Assembly: GCA_030544235.1 (NCBI GenBank)
Contig: CM060470.1
Span: 8,992,856 to 9,056,855 of the forward strand
Direction of reading: 5' to 3'
Source of the DNA: Lepturacanthus savala
Lineage: Eukaryota; Chordata; Actinopteri; Scombriformes; Trichiuridae
DNA length: 64,000 nt
The notes under the pieces were generated by a model, which searched no databases, had not been told where the DNA came from, and worked only from the letters and a program-made list of their open reading frames with translations. The position numbers and the translations under genes are program-made. This document shows positions 1 to 12,645 of the stretch, piece after piece (position 1 is the stretch's first letter; each line of letters begins with the position of its first letter).

Positions 1-744
1 TGTAATTGCTTTTGGCATAAACATACAGGTCATACAGGTTAAAAGTATAATAAATAAGTGCAAGTTATGCAACACCGATGGTGACAACAGTCTTGTAGTT
101 TCCCTATGTTCAGCTGACTGCGCAGGCTGCAATGCCCTCATCCCATAGCTTACACTATAACGTATTTCTCCCTGAGGTGAGTGGGAAACTTCTATTTATG
201 GTTTTATTTCACTGTTAATTCTGGGCCAGGTGCAGGATGTAGTGGCAGTAGTGTCGAGAGAAGAAAAATGCCTACAGTATGAAAATATTTAGGACTCTTA
301 CTATTCTTTTTTTTTTTTATGAATCCTTTTATAGTTGCATTTACATAAGGGAACCAAAAAATAACACAAAAGTGAGAGGTACTTTTTTCGTTCCCCCCTT
401 TTTAAATCCGAAAAGAGCAGAGCAGTGTAGTGGGGCAGCAGAGTTAAACTTTTATTTGGTGAAAAAAAGGACTAAATCTGGGACCCGGGATCCATTGGGT
501 ATAGTTAGCGTGGTTTAGAGTTTCATGGAAACGTATGATTTCCCCTATCTGAGCGAATGAATGAACGAGTCTGCAGCAAACTGCTGACTCCACTGGAATA
601 TGTCACTGTCAGTTTGTTGCAGTTGTATTGATTCTAAGTAGTAAATATAGAAGGCAATGACTGTCTACGGTGATGACTTCTCTTCCAAGGTTATGACATT
701 ACTAACATGCATGCTGCACGCACGTGTGCGTGTGTGTGTTTCAG
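1..744. other. pla1a intron or upstream sequence, no exon recognised
   Basis: This stretch lies upstream of the first recognisable pla1a exon. It is AT-rich and I could not find the preceding pla1a exon, which must lie here unrecognised or before the window. The open frame at 279-518 has no splice support and no recognisable similarity. An imperfect hairpin is formed by two CTGCA/TTGCAG-type arms around 571-622. Confidence 0.5.
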
Positions 745-1884
745 TCAGACATCCACAACAGTGTACAGGATGGTGATGGCTCACCCTGCGACTCTGTGTG
801 AAATTGACTCCATCCAGCTGAAGAACACTGGAGCCCTTTTATACAGACAGGGAGACATCCACGTCAAGTCTGTCTGTCTGTCCGAGTTCCCCTCTCTGAG
901 GTACACACCTCCGTATACACAATCTGCACACACACACACATAATTACTGTGCTCACACACTTCTTGGCAGGGTTGAACCTCCTTTTCACTGTACATCATT
1001 TACAGCTTCTGCAAAAAAAAACAAACAGCTTCCAGGCCTGTTTCTGTTGAGCTGCCACATAAGGAGATCTATTAATGTGCAAGCGGGAGCTCAGAAACAG
1101 CCGATCATTTCTGTTGTTGTCTGCACGACTGATGTACAAGTGCAGCAGAAAAAAAAATGTTTAAGGGATAACCCACCAAAAAATATAGATTTTTGAGCTT
1201 TAAATTTAACCGAAAACTGACTTTTTTGAAGGAAACTGAAAAGTTTCCTTCAAAAAAGACAGAAGAATTCACAATAATGCATTCCAGTCCTGAAAAAAAA
1301 AATCCATTGAAATATTTTAAAGGTAAAATATGGAAGATAATCCTGAAAAATGTATAGACAACTATAACTTAAAATTATAACCACTTAACTGCCTCATATA
1401 GCTGTGATTGTGCATGCACATACATGATTTGCCTACTTATAGTTTTTATTTATATTCTATTACTTGTGTGTTATTTTATTCTTATTATTTTTATTTTAAC
1501 TTTAATTAACTTATTGCTATTTTTTTATTTTTATTGATATGGCATTCATGTGGACAGCAAGTAAGAATTTCATTGTATAGAGTTGTTTCTACATTGTCCA
1601 CGTGACAATGGATGTACTCTACTTTAAACCCTCTCCTGTACCTGAAGCAACTTTACCATCTGTATTCTCAGCAACTTTGAAGTATTAATGTTTTTTTTTT
1701 CACAAAGCACAGTAACATTTAATTTGGAATTATTCATCAGTGCAGCTTTAAAGAAAAGGTGTGAAAAAAAAATAGTGTTTTTTTTTGTTTCAGGCGCGAA
1801 GAGCCGCTCTGTGTGAACAACATCAATGTCAGGAGAGGAGCTCCGTGGTCACATGACTTTGTGCAGGTGTGCAACTTATACTGA
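745..1884 (+). CDS. pla1a: pla1a, phosphatidylserine-specific phospholipase A1, last two coding exons (partial)
   Basis: Two exons encode the C-terminal part of a secreted phospholipase A1 of the lipase family, which releases the sn-1 fatty acid of phosphatidylserine. Exon 745(or 749)-900 follows a TTTCAG acceptor and ends at a GTACAC donor. Exon 1794-1884 follows a TTTGTTTCAG acceptor and ends in TGA. The joined peptide contains MAHPATLCEIDSIQL and FVQVCNLY-stop, which lines up with the human PLA1A C-terminal region (IIAHATPQCQINQVKF, then LPEP..., ending in CDLKIACV). The conserved cysteines fit. The catalytic lipase domain lies upstream, outside the window. The neighbours popdc2 and cox17 support the call, because human has the same order. 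The exact start of the first exon is uncertain by four bases because of two adjacent AG acceptors. Confidence 0.85.
1221..1258. repeat. Perfect 17-bp hairpin with a GAAA loop
   Basis: Within the last pla1a intron, 1221-1237 and 1242-1258 are exact reverse complements (stem CTTTTTTGAAGGAAACT), separated by GAAA. The origin is unknown; it may be the remnant of a small inverted-repeat element or a structured RNA. Confidence 0.8.
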
Positions 1885-2312
1885 GAAAAAAATGTCTTCC
1901 AAAAAAAAAAAAAAAATCACAGAGCCAAATATGCCGATTTTATTCAGGATACTAATATTACAAATAATGTCACTCTACTACTAACTGACATGCAGACAAT
2001 GTTGTCTATTCCTTCTAAGGTTGTTTACTAAGCTGGTCTTTAAACATCATAACTGTCATGATGGACATGTCTGTTCTACATGTTTATTTCTGTTTTATAT
2101 ATACACATATATAAATTTGCTTTTGTTATCCCAGTTTCTATGATATCCCTGTCTCTCCGCTTATTCCTGCCTCTGAGAAATGTTTATAGAATTAAACTTA
2201 GTTTTTTATGATCTGGTTTCAGTATGTTCTCTGTGACCAGTTTCATGTATCTCACTTGTAGTCATAGTGTTGCTGATTGATGCTGAATTCAGATTTTCCG
2301 TTAAAGCCGAGC

Positions 2313-2318
2313 AATAAA
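2313..2318 (+). terminator. pla1a: Candidate pla1a poly(A) signal
   Basis: AATAAA lies 429 bases after the pla1a stop codon and is followed by a GT-rich stretch of the kind that promotes cleavage. No transcript evidence is available. Confidence 0.45.
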
Positions 2319-5300
2319 CTGGTGAGCGTGCTTTGGTTTTCCGTGTGCGTGTTTAAAGGTGGAGCAAACACTTGAATATGAAACACTGAGTAAAATATGA
2401 AATATAATTCAGCATATTTACAGCAAAATGAAGAAAAATAGACTGAAAACAAAAGAATAACGACTCTTGTAATACAGTATATTAATATTCTACATAATGT
2501 TACTGTAATAATAGCTGTGGTCATGTGACACGTGTGACAGGAATAAGACCCTCACAGAAAACAAACTCCATTTTCACTGCACACAAAGAGTTTTATGGAG
2601 AAATCTTGGCCCCGTTGTCATAACTTCATATTAGTCCCATCTCTCAATTGTGGAAGTCAAAAACAGACAAGTAACACAATTCACAGTATACAGGTGTGTA
2701 TTAAATACTCAGCTTGTTACAAAAATAGAAAAAAAAGAAGGCATCCAAGATGTTTATGTATAATATATTACAATAACACAATAATATATTTTTATATTGG
2801 TTGGTTTATTATGTATTGTGTGTTGAGTTACGGTTTTCTATCTGTTGTATTTGTAATTCTATGGTTTTAAGTTGTGTTTTGTATGTGTTATTACACCCAG
2901 GAAGACTATCCAAGATGCAATACTTTTTTTCTGATACTGAACTATGGCACCAACTACAACTATACGAAAGTGAAGTAGAAAAGCAAACTTGAGGTTTTGT
3001 GACCACTTTGTTCCTTGACAGGTCTGTTGAAGTATGCAAGACTAAATATATTTCATAAAGGGCTGATACAGACCTCCCTGTTTTAAGTATATGTTCACTC
3101 TCCATCAGTTCCTATGATGTTTTTATGTCGAGAGCTGACTAAATCCTTCAAGTAACCCTACACCGAGTCCAAAATAATACACTTTGTAACACAGTGATCC
3201 GTGAGACAAACATTAAAAGCCAAATTCAAACATTCAATTGTGTGAAGTCAAGTCTAAATTAAACAATTATAGTTCCAACATCAGATATAAGTGAGATGAA
3301 AGACAAATTCACCTGTTTCAGTATGATAGAATCCGTTTATATGTCGTAAAGGAACATTTTAGACATTTAATGTGCTTGTAAGTTAACACAGTAATGCTGG
3401 GAATATGCTGTCCCTCTTTCCTACATGTCCCAGTGCCACAATGGATAGTTACGATTTAAATAAGAGTTACAGAAATGTCAATTTGTGATAGAACAAAGGT
3501 TTTCTCTGAAGGCCGCTACAGAAAAAACACGTCATTTGTCGATTCCCTTTATTGTTAAACGATGAATTAAAATGCTAATATATTGATAAATCTTTTCTAT
3601 ACAGAATTTAAATCTAATTTTAGAGCCCCGTGACGTGAATAAATGTTTAAATCTTGAAAAGTCTGTGGGCAAGACCAAATATGTGATAATTATTTTTAGA
3701 GCATTCAAAATATGAAAAAAAAAACGTGTCACTATCGGCCTCCATAACATTTAAACCGTGATATTTCAATAGAGAGGTAAGAGCACCCGCTCAAACTGAA
3801 GATGTGAACTAAGGTGAGGACAAGCACGGAGAGCGAGGGGACGCTGACGGCGTCGTGACACAAGTGAAATGTGGCACCTTCATACTGCTAGACTGTAAAA
3901 TAAAGAAATAGTGTTTCCAGGAGAGACTGTTCTCACAGTTTGGGAGTGTCGGTGGGAGCCAGTGGCGCTCTGCCCCTCTGGAATCGAGGTGGTAGACTCC
4001 TATCACCTCCTGTGAAGGGGAACGTTTCTGTTAGAAATCAGATTTTTCTACATGTGACATCCTGATAACAGACGTGCAAAGATTGTTTTCAAACCAAACT
4101 ACACCGGATCAGCAATTATCACATAAAACCTTTGTCTGTTTAGTTAAATGTCCACTCATTATTCTCTTTATTCTAAAGCAGCGAAAAATGAAAATACATA
4201 ACTTCCTGTTTTCCAGCTTATTTTTATGTACTCCTCATGCCCTACTCTAATAGCCACACCCCTCAGATCTGCTGACCAATCACTGCTTGTCATTTCACAC
4301 TCAGTTAAAATCCAGAGGTGATCTCCTATTGTTTTCTATTGGGGTGAATTTTTATGCACCAATTGTAAATGAATACATATTACTGCTTTTTACCTATTGG
4401 ATTTCTGGATGTTGATTATCAATGTATCGTCATAATATCACGATTGAGATATTATCGTATCATGATAATACCGACTCCTGGTATAGTTGTGACATCACAA
4501 CTTGACATATGTCCTGATGGCTCATTTTGAGGAAGAGTTTCTGAATACGAGCTGTGTACATTTCTCTGTGGATTAACATGGAATGATAGTGATATAACAC
4601 CTAGAACTTCTTATAAAATATTAAAAAAAGCAATTAAATTATCACTTTCTGTGTTATGGAAGCTTGAATTATTTCATTTTTAACTGTATCAATTTTCTTT
4701 TGATCCTCAAAAAATGTCTATGATCTCTGTAAAGGAATTTGTTTATTATTTGTTGTCTTTAAATGTGTTCTATAAATAAACTGACTTGTCTATTTCACAT
4801 ATCGTTGTCCTATTAAAATAAAAGCCTAAGTCACTTTTTGATGAAAGTAAGTTTTTGGCCTGAATCATCTGTCAATGATGCTGCCATGTCTGGTAAAATC
4901 ACCTTAATCCTGACATAAAAGGATCATACTCTTTATGCCCCATAAGAAAATGGCCATTTTATCTATTTTTGCCTAAGTCAGGATAAAATGCTTTGACTTG
5001 TATGATGCCAACTGCTTCAAGAAGTAAGAATCTATGATCTCTAAACTCTAAAATCTCTAAACCTGATTTTTGAATCAATTTCTACTGGTGGGTGATTGAG
5101 GCTATAGACTATAATCTTTTATAGTATAGTAATGCATAGTAAAGTGCTATGCATATCAATAAATACAATACATATGAATCCAAATATAAAGAAAGGAAGT
5201 TCCAGGATCCTCAGCCTATCATCACTTCATTGGAAATTTGCCATTTGACATTCATTTAATTTAACTCCAAGTAATGTAAGTTGTGAGTTTGCACTATGGA

Positions 5301-6541
5301 ATGAACAGACAGTTTAAGACAGGTTTAAAGTTGCCTAGAGTCACACTAGAATGTTCAAAAATTGCCCTCAGTCACTTTATTCTTTAATGTTACACTTAAT
5401 GTAACACTTGATGTTCTTTGTATGTCCACAGCCATTATTTTAATGTGGGATGATATCATGATAAATCACATTACTTAGGCGGTGATGATGTCATCTTGAT
5501 GTCTAATTATCTATATTTTACTGGTCACCAACACATGAAGAAAAGCGATGTAAAAGTATGTGTTTGTTCCAGTGTTGCAGACAGGATGTTTCTCCTAATG
5601 TCTGAGATGATTCCTGGATCTTATTAAGGAAAATGCTGATCTCCTGCATGATTGGCCCACTAGACCAGGTCCACTGCATCTAAACTCTCTCTGCCATCTG
5701 TGATAGATTTGACCTCCTGCTACACAGCTGTCCTGCAACCCAAACCCCACACTAACCCTCCTGTCCAGCTATGATATGTAATCCTCCACCTGTGATTGGG
5801 CAAAGTCTACTTTTGGGATGGTAGGAGGGCAGTCAGGGGGGAAGGAGGGGGTTGGGTGGGTGAACATAAAAAAGCAGACAGGAGTAGTATTAGTAGTGTT
5901 AATCCAATGCACCCACCTACCCTTTGACACAGAATTGTGTGGACATCCCCTAAATTTCCAAACTGTAATCCATATCTGATAAGGACACAGCTGCTGCCCA
6001 GCTGACCTCACATCAAGACTCTTTCTTCCGATTCTCAGTTTGGGAACCACTGGGTTCAAATATATATAAACTGACAAAACTAGCTCCTCCCTGACTAACG
6101 ACAATAGTAAAATGCCGAGTAGAAAGAGGGACCATGAAAATATTTTTAAAAAATACTTTTTTTGATGAATTAGTTATGGGCCCCCCAGTTAATTGGTGTT
6201 AATATGGTTTAAATATATCGATAACATCATGAGAAAATTATCTTTGTGTAACAGTACTATATTGGACATTCTGGGGCCCCCTCTTGAAGGTGCAAATGGT
6301 TTAGTCCAGTCACCTACACCCCTGTTTTTACTTGACTTTTACTTACAGATGTTAATATTACATTGATTTCAGTTTCATCGCCCAGAACTATACCTCACTA
6401 CAAAGCCAGGTTAGTAAGAACTGTGCACTGCAAGCCATCCATGCGCACACACCAACCCCACGCCACTCTCCGCCCCAGGTGAGGTACTTACATGTAGCTT
6501 AAGTGGTGACCCAGTGTGTTAGCTCCAGCACCCTGCCCCCT
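2319..6541. other. Intergenic or UTR sequence between convergent pla1a and popdc2
   Basis: No coding exon is recognised. The sequence is AT-rich with scattered teleost-type repeat remnants, including an ATATCG-type palindromic patch around 4425-4480. A patch at 5870-6062 ends in CTCAGTTTGGGAACCACTG, which resembles a hAT-type terminal repeat. The popdc2 3' UTR must begin at 6541 and run leftward. I could not choose among several TTTATT (minus-strand AATAAA) signals. Confidence 0.5.
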
Positions 6542-9500
6542 CTACCTCAAATAATCCCTCTCACTGCCATAATCCGTTAAGGAGCCCGCCACATCGGCAA
6601 AGTCCTCCAGGATCAGGCTGGTGGAGTCCTCACCAGAGGGCAGCTCCGGGTCTGACGCCCAGGGGTGGTGATAGCGGTCGTGCTGGGGGGCCTGGGGTTC
6701 ATCCAGGGGGGTCTTCCTTGGTCCCTGCAGTTGTGGTTGGAAGGGGTGAGACTGGTCTGGATCAGACTTCTGAGCACAGTCTTCTCCCCGCTGTTGAGTT
6801 GGTTGCTCGTGTGTTGCACCACCATCACTGCCGCTGCCGCTGCCACCGTCGCTGCCATGCGAGGATGGGACCAGCACGTGGTAGAGGCTGGGCAGACGGA
6901 TGTCCAGGAGCACGCCGCTCTTGACGAACAGCTTGTTGTTGAGGTTGTAGAGCTTCTCAGCGATGTCGTAGCCCAGCATTACAGAGAACAGACGGGCAAT
7001 GTAGCGCTCCTTCGATATCAGCATGTAGAGGCGGGGGCGGCGCCAGGAAACATAGCGGGAATCTTCCTCCGCTGTCAGAGTGACCTGAAAGAAACAGGTG
7101 AATGTGTCAGGTTTGACCACGAAAAGGAGATGCCCTGGGCGAGTTTCCACTGCTGTCAATCCTAAATACAAATCAGTTCTCAATAACGCAATGTTTAAGG
7201 AATAGTTCAGCATTTTGGTAGTATTGGAATACCCTTTCTTCCTTGCACTCAAATTCGCTTAGCTCTGCAATTACAGTCTGGACACCAAGGACCCAATGTT
7301 CCTCTTAGCGAAGGAGCCAATCACAAAACAGGGGAGGGAGCAACAAGACAATGACGAAACAGAGAAGTGACTTTGTTGATAACTCTGGATCCAACATGGC
7401 GGCAGATGGTAATTGACCTTTTGATGCAGCCTTAGAAAGTTATTTAGACTGCATGTTTATTTAAAAGAAAAGAGCATTTTTAATGATAAACTATTTAATC
7501 GTCATCAGATATCGGGTACATCATTGGATATGTTTAATACGATTGGCTATATGCTACATACAGGTATGTTTGACAGACATTCAAAGCACCCAATAAAAAC
7601 CTCTGGGCTTTCCAGGAGGGTTGTCTGGTGTTATCCAGGGTAGCGTTTCGGGACCATTCACTTTAAATAATCATTTGAATTAGTATGTGACAAATTCGTT
7701 GTATCTTCCCAGGTTCCAGACTTTATGCTAAGCTAAGCTACTTGCCTGCTTGCTGTTGCTCCATGTAGAGAGACATTAAAATGGTGTGTGTTGCTTTTCA
7801 AATTCTGGCAAGAATGCAAATTAAATGAAAATATCAAAATATTATTTATATGGGAGATAGGAAACAGTAACACATAGAGCTCCAGTGGCAACGTCATGTG
7901 AGACAAATTTACCAATAAGGACAATATATTCTACTTATGCCACATTTCACAAATTTCTCCCTGTTAATTAATCTTTCCAAATCAGCCGTCCTGTTTTTTG
8001 TGACCATGAATGTTTGTCTTGCTTTAACTGAACAAAGCTAAAGCAACAGGATATGTGAAAGACAAGAGGACATCTACTTTCCCCAGTTCAGCTTATCAGT
8101 CTGATGCCGATTTAGATAGCAGGCAACAAAAGACAAACAGGACAGCCACATCTGGTTTCTGGTTCCAAATCCATGGCAGTACTCCAAGTTAACCTCACAT
8201 TTTATGACCACGCTTCGGACTTCCTGCCTCACGTCCACTGGTAAAACTGAATTTGGTAAAACTGGATCTAACACAGATCCGCGTCCCCTGAAGTGCCCTG
8301 CATGTCGAGTCCTGTACCTGGAACTTTCCCTCCTCAGTAGGCCTGAGAGACTCCCACTCTGGAGAATCGAGGAACTGGTGGCGGTGGATGTAATGCAGGA
8401 ACTGGCCTTCCAAAGATACATTGATCCTGAGAGAGAGAAAGAGAGAGATACAAGGTTAAAAAGAGAGACAGGGATTAGAAAGTGATAATGAGAGCAGAGA
8501 GAGCTGAAGGTCACTTTGCAGAGCCAGTCTAAAGACCTTAGTAGAATATATTAATACAATTCTCTCTGCTAGAGCAGCTAAGGACAGTCTTGACAGTATA
8601 AAGTATACATATAGAACCTTTCTCACAGAAGTCATGGTAAAACATGCACATTCCTCCTTTGGAGATGAAGCCTTATTACATACAAAAAAAAAAACCTTCC
8701 GCAGAGTGAGAGAATCCAGCGCACTGCATGTTCACTTCCTCGGATGATGTCAAAGTTCCTGTTTTATCCCGATTTCAGTGTAAATTGAATGTCGTCATAT
8801 CAACGCTGCAAAAGTTCTGCTTCATCTCAATCACCTGACATCCACGGACAGAAATGGAATGCTTTTCTCGTTCAGGAAATAATTCTTCAAAAGCTCTCTT
8901 CCGAATGTCAGCAGCACTTCCAAGACTTTCGTGTGCCTCTGTCACCCAGAACAGACACATTACAATTATAAGTCATTTACAACTATGGAATTGATTGAAT
9001 AAAAGAATTATCTTTGCAAATGCCAATCACTGTATAATGATGTAATATGCCATTTCATAAACAGTCATAGAGTATATCTCTTTTAGATTTAGATACTCTA
9101 AGCACATATATTGTTGAGAAACTGAGACCAGGGACACTGCAGCACAATGTAGATACTCTTATTTTTTTATACTGTGATGTAAATATCCTCCTGTTTTTAT
9201 ATAAAACTTTGTAAATAGCCCACTGTGTCGAACAGTATATCCCTTTAATGTCTGCAGTGAAGCGCTTTCAATCTCATTATGAATGTGTATATTATAAATT
9301 GTACATGTGAATATTGACAATATAGGCATTCTATTCTATTCCACTATTATCACTGTCATGGCTTAAAGCTATTAGATGTAATTATTTGGACCCATCATGA
9401 TAATGGGTGTTAAGGCACAGGCTTTTTTGCTGTGTATTTTAGTACTAATTAACCTGTGAGCCACTTACATGAGCAGGGTTAATGATTTTCACTGACGAGT

Positions 9501-12170
9501 CCTGTGCTACAAATGTCACTGTGTTGTACCACCTACTAGAATATAGGGCCAAATGTATGTGGACACCCCCTGTCTTTATTATAGTGCTGCTTTTTCTGGT
9601 TTGAGCTACATTAGAAATCTACTGTCACATCATGAATAAGGCTGAATGAGAATAAATCCCTCCAGCTAAGTTCCAAAGCTGCCTTCACAGAAGATTTATA
9701 ACAGCAGATTAAAGTTTAGGTCTTTTAGGACTTTAGATCTAAGCAAAAAAAACATATCTCCAGTCTGACAGACAGCTTAATAAACAATAATATAAAATGA
9801 CAAACTAAACTGAACAAGCGTTCTAAATTTAGCCCGTACACTCGTAGCTCTCAGCTAACATTCAATTCAAAGAGAAGAGGAGCAGTCAGCGTCCACTACT
9901 GTCCCGAGTACAAAGATATCATCTGGCACCATGCACAGGGACGGCACAGTGGTGAGTCACAGACAAAAATACTCTGTTTACAACATTTCACTTGTATAGA
10001 CTGTGAGATCTAATGCAGCTCCACTTTGAGGATGTTTGGATGAAGAGGAAATGTTTCCTGTGGTGGTTACAAATCAGAAACAGCATGAATGATTAAAAAA
10101 AAGGAATAATTGTTTTGGAATTTTAATTTTATCGATGCCATTTCTTGATAATGATGTCTGCTAGTTAATTCATAGTATAAAAGGTAATGCATATATACTA
10201 TTTCCATAATAAATGTCAAACATGCCGATGACCTATTGGGTCACAAAACAGGAAAGACACGCACATACAGCGAGTGGAAACATAAACACATATACAATAA
10301 TAATCCTGAAATTAATACACCCCTGAGAAGTGACATACAAGATAGTGTTTTTGCTTAAAAGCTATATTCAATATATATATTTTTTATCAATAATAAACAT
10401 AGGAATTTTAGTGATGAATCTAATCTTTCAGCTCGTTGCTTGCTTTAGTTTAGTGTAACCCACTGGTGCAGACTGTGGGGGATGGGTCCCCTCCACCTTA
10501 ATAAATAACTCTTAATAATTTATTTCTAAAAAAAAAAAAAGGTATTTTATTATATCTTTTAATTTAATACCTTTGGAATAATTCATGTATAAACACAACA
10601 CTGTTTAAAGGTTTGGGTGTTCTGTAACTGCTGAATGTGTAAATAAGTAGCTGTCAATAGGTTTGCTGTTTCAACTTCTGCTGCCAAAAAGTGGCCAAAA
10701 GGTGTCTAGTATAAGATTTACCATCATTTCACAGCATGTAGTGGAATAGACTTGGTAGAAATGGAATATAATAATGATACATTTTAATTAGTAACTCAAT
10801 CAAAATAAGAATTATTGTGTTACTCTTACCTTAAATTGACATGTTTTCATCTACATGGGGAGAGGCTCCACCTCCGTGGAATCTGCCATGTTTTTACAGT
10901 AGCACTATATATTAAAATTAATATTAACAATATGTCCGCAGTGAGTTTAGAGGGACACGGGATAGCTTTTCTGGAAAAACAAAATATTTGTAGTCTAAAT
11001 TAATTATTTAAAATTCTTTGTATGGGTTTAACAATGACTTCATGTTTACACGTACAGTTGGCTAGTACGTACAGTACTAGCCAATAGCAACAGGGGCAAT
11101 TTGAGTTGCCAGATAAGGTCTCTATCTCAGTGTGCAAGTCCTGCAGCAGCTTCAAAGCCCCAGTGAACGGTGCGTTATAAATCACAGAAGCAGAGTGGCC
11201 AGAGAAGAGCAAAAAACAGAGTCAGTATTGGTGAAGCATATGCTACATGGACTCATATAAAGGATTTACATGGCATCAAAACGTATAAGGAAATGGTGAC
11301 TTTTCTTCTCGTAAGTTAAATTTACTTAGCTAACGTTACCTGTCGTTCAAACTCCACTTCAACAACGTCACCTAAATACTTTTTTTTTAAGTATTGATTA
11401 TTTGAAATTTGTAGTTGCATTGATTAATTATGATTCATCATTTGACATGGTTCAGGTTGATCGCTTGAAGTGGTTGGCAACAAACCTGGCAACCCGACTG
11501 CTGGTAGTGTTGCAACCATGATTTTGAGAGACTAGATGCATGTATTCTGCTCATTTTACATACTCCATCCATTAAGTAACATGCTGAATGCATGTGGTCA
11601 GTGGAGACAGTAGTAGTGGTGGATTGCATTATGCTGCATAGGTATGCAAATGTACACACACACACAGATTCCCCACCTCCCTGACAGCAGAAAAGCTAGC
11701 TGGTCAATGGGTGTCTTGCCCTCCAAGGCGTACGTCTGGCCGGCCTTTAGCTCCACCACCTTGTTCTCGAAAGCGCTTGCAATCTCCTTGAAGACGTGGA
11801 TGGGCACGCCCAGCGGCAGGTAGACGGCCTGGTAGAGGGCCGACAGCTCCTCGCTCTCCAGGCCCTCTTTACGCAGCCGGTACAGGAGGTGGCAGATCTG
11901 AACCAGGCAGGCAACCACCAGGAGCACGTTCCAGGTGAGCACGTCCAGGCCGCACATGGTCAGCCAGCCCCACAGGGACAGGCACAGGAAGGACGGCGTG
12001 AGGAAGCCGAAGATGAAGAGGCACCCGTAGGCCCCGCTGCCTCCCATGTAGCCCAGGAACAGTATGGTGTTGCCCAAGTGGTAGATGGCTCCCTCCGTGT
12101 TGTTGGTCCAGCCATCGCAGATCGGGCCGAACAACAAGCTGTCCAGCAGGGTCGAATTGTCACCACTCAT
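6542..12170 (-). CDS. popdc2: popdc2, Popeye domain-containing protein 2 (complete)
   Basis: There are three coding exons: 12170-11677, 8426-8318 and 7084-6542, with phases that join exactly (381 aa; human POPDC2 is about 364). POPDC2 is a three-pass plasma-membrane protein of heart and skeletal muscle that binds cAMP through its Popeye domain and modulates TREK-1 and pacemaking. Visible features are a short N-glycosylatable N-terminus (MSGDNSTLL), three hydrophobic segments in exon 1, and the Popeye domain with the family cAMP-binding signatures FLDSPEW (residues about 183-189) and KFQVTLTAE (across the exon 2/3 junction). The tail is Gly/Ser/His/Pro-rich. The start at 12170 was chosen because MSGDN aligns with the family; an upstream in-frame Met at 12197 would add nine residues. 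Intron 1 is about 3.2 kb. Confidence 0.95.
7085..8317 (-). other. popdc2: popdc2 intron 2
   Basis: The intron runs from a GTACAG donor beside 8318 to a TTTCTTTCAG acceptor beside 7085. No other gene is seen inside it. The open frames at 7733-7924 and 8204-8485 have no support. Confidence 0.7.
10690..11215. repeat. Dispersed teleost repeat, copy A
   Basis: The text 'AGAAATGGAATATAATA', then 'CTACATGGGGAG', then 'TTTTTACAGTAG' recurs in the same order and orientation at about 31310-31510, so this is a copy of an interspersed family. It also contains the perfect inverted repeat at 11058-11084. I cannot name the family. Confidence 0.6.
11058..11084. repeat. Perfect 11-bp inverted repeat with a 5-bp loop
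   Basis: TTGGCTAGTAC (11058-11068) is followed by GTACA and then its exact reverse complement (11074-11084). It lies inside dispersed repeat copy A. Confidence 0.8.
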
Positions 12171-12595
12171 GTTGGAAAGACCCAAACAAAAGTCCAAAGG
12201 AACCGCGAAGACTTCTTATCCACAGAAGTGTTTTATTTCTGTCCCATCGACTGTTACTGGAGTGGATGTTTTTTTTGTTGGAAGTCACAGCTTGATCAAA
12301 AAAATAAACAGCAGATACTGTCCAAAAAAAAAAATGTCACAAGTAAATGTTTGTTCCCTTGGCGTGCAGTGGAAAATTCTTCAATGTGAGGAAGTTCTCA
12401 CGGCTCTGTTTGTTATAGAAACACAGCTGGAATGGGTTTCTTCTTCTTCTCTCATTCTGCGTCCCCCTTCTCCTCTCTCCCCTCTGGCTTCTCGCCCCGT
12501 CTTTCTTCCTGTCGTCTCTGTCGCTGCGCTTCTCTGTCTATTTCTCTCAGCCACCGGCCTGCACTGTGGACCTAACAGCTGGAAGAGAAGGGATA

Positions 12596-12645
12596 AGGGG
12601 GGTGGTGGTGGGTGTGTGTGTGTGTGTGTGGGGGGGGGGGGGGGG
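12596..12645 (+). repeat. GGT/GT repeat followed by a G16 run
   Basis: A (GGT)n/(GT)n tract runs into sixteen consecutive G at 12630-12645, about 430 bases upstream of the popdc2 start codon. It has potential to form G-quadruplex or slipped structures, and such a tract is likely length-polymorphic. Confidence 0.9.

Larger units (their letters stand above)
8427..11676 (-). other. popdc2: popdc2 intron 1 with repeat remnants
   Basis: The intron runs from a GTGGGG donor to a CTCTCTCAG acceptor. It holds a MITE-like patch near 9546-9650 (GGGCCAAATGTATGTGGACACC is a common fish repeat edge) and a longer dispersed repeat at about 10690-11215. No nested gene is recognised. Confidence 0.6.

Noticed and set aside
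279..518. 79-codon open frame near the window start
   Set aside because: Low-complexity T-rich sequence, no splice or family support, and it does not align with the expected upstream pla1a exon.
6665..7165. 166-codon plus-strand frame over popdc2 exon 3
   Set aside because: Antisense shadow of the GC-rich popdc2 exon; the minus-strand frame matches the Popeye family.
11796..12389. 197-codon plus-strand frame over popdc2 exon 1
   Set aside because: Antisense shadow of the first popdc2 exon; Gln/Glu/His-rich nonsense composition.
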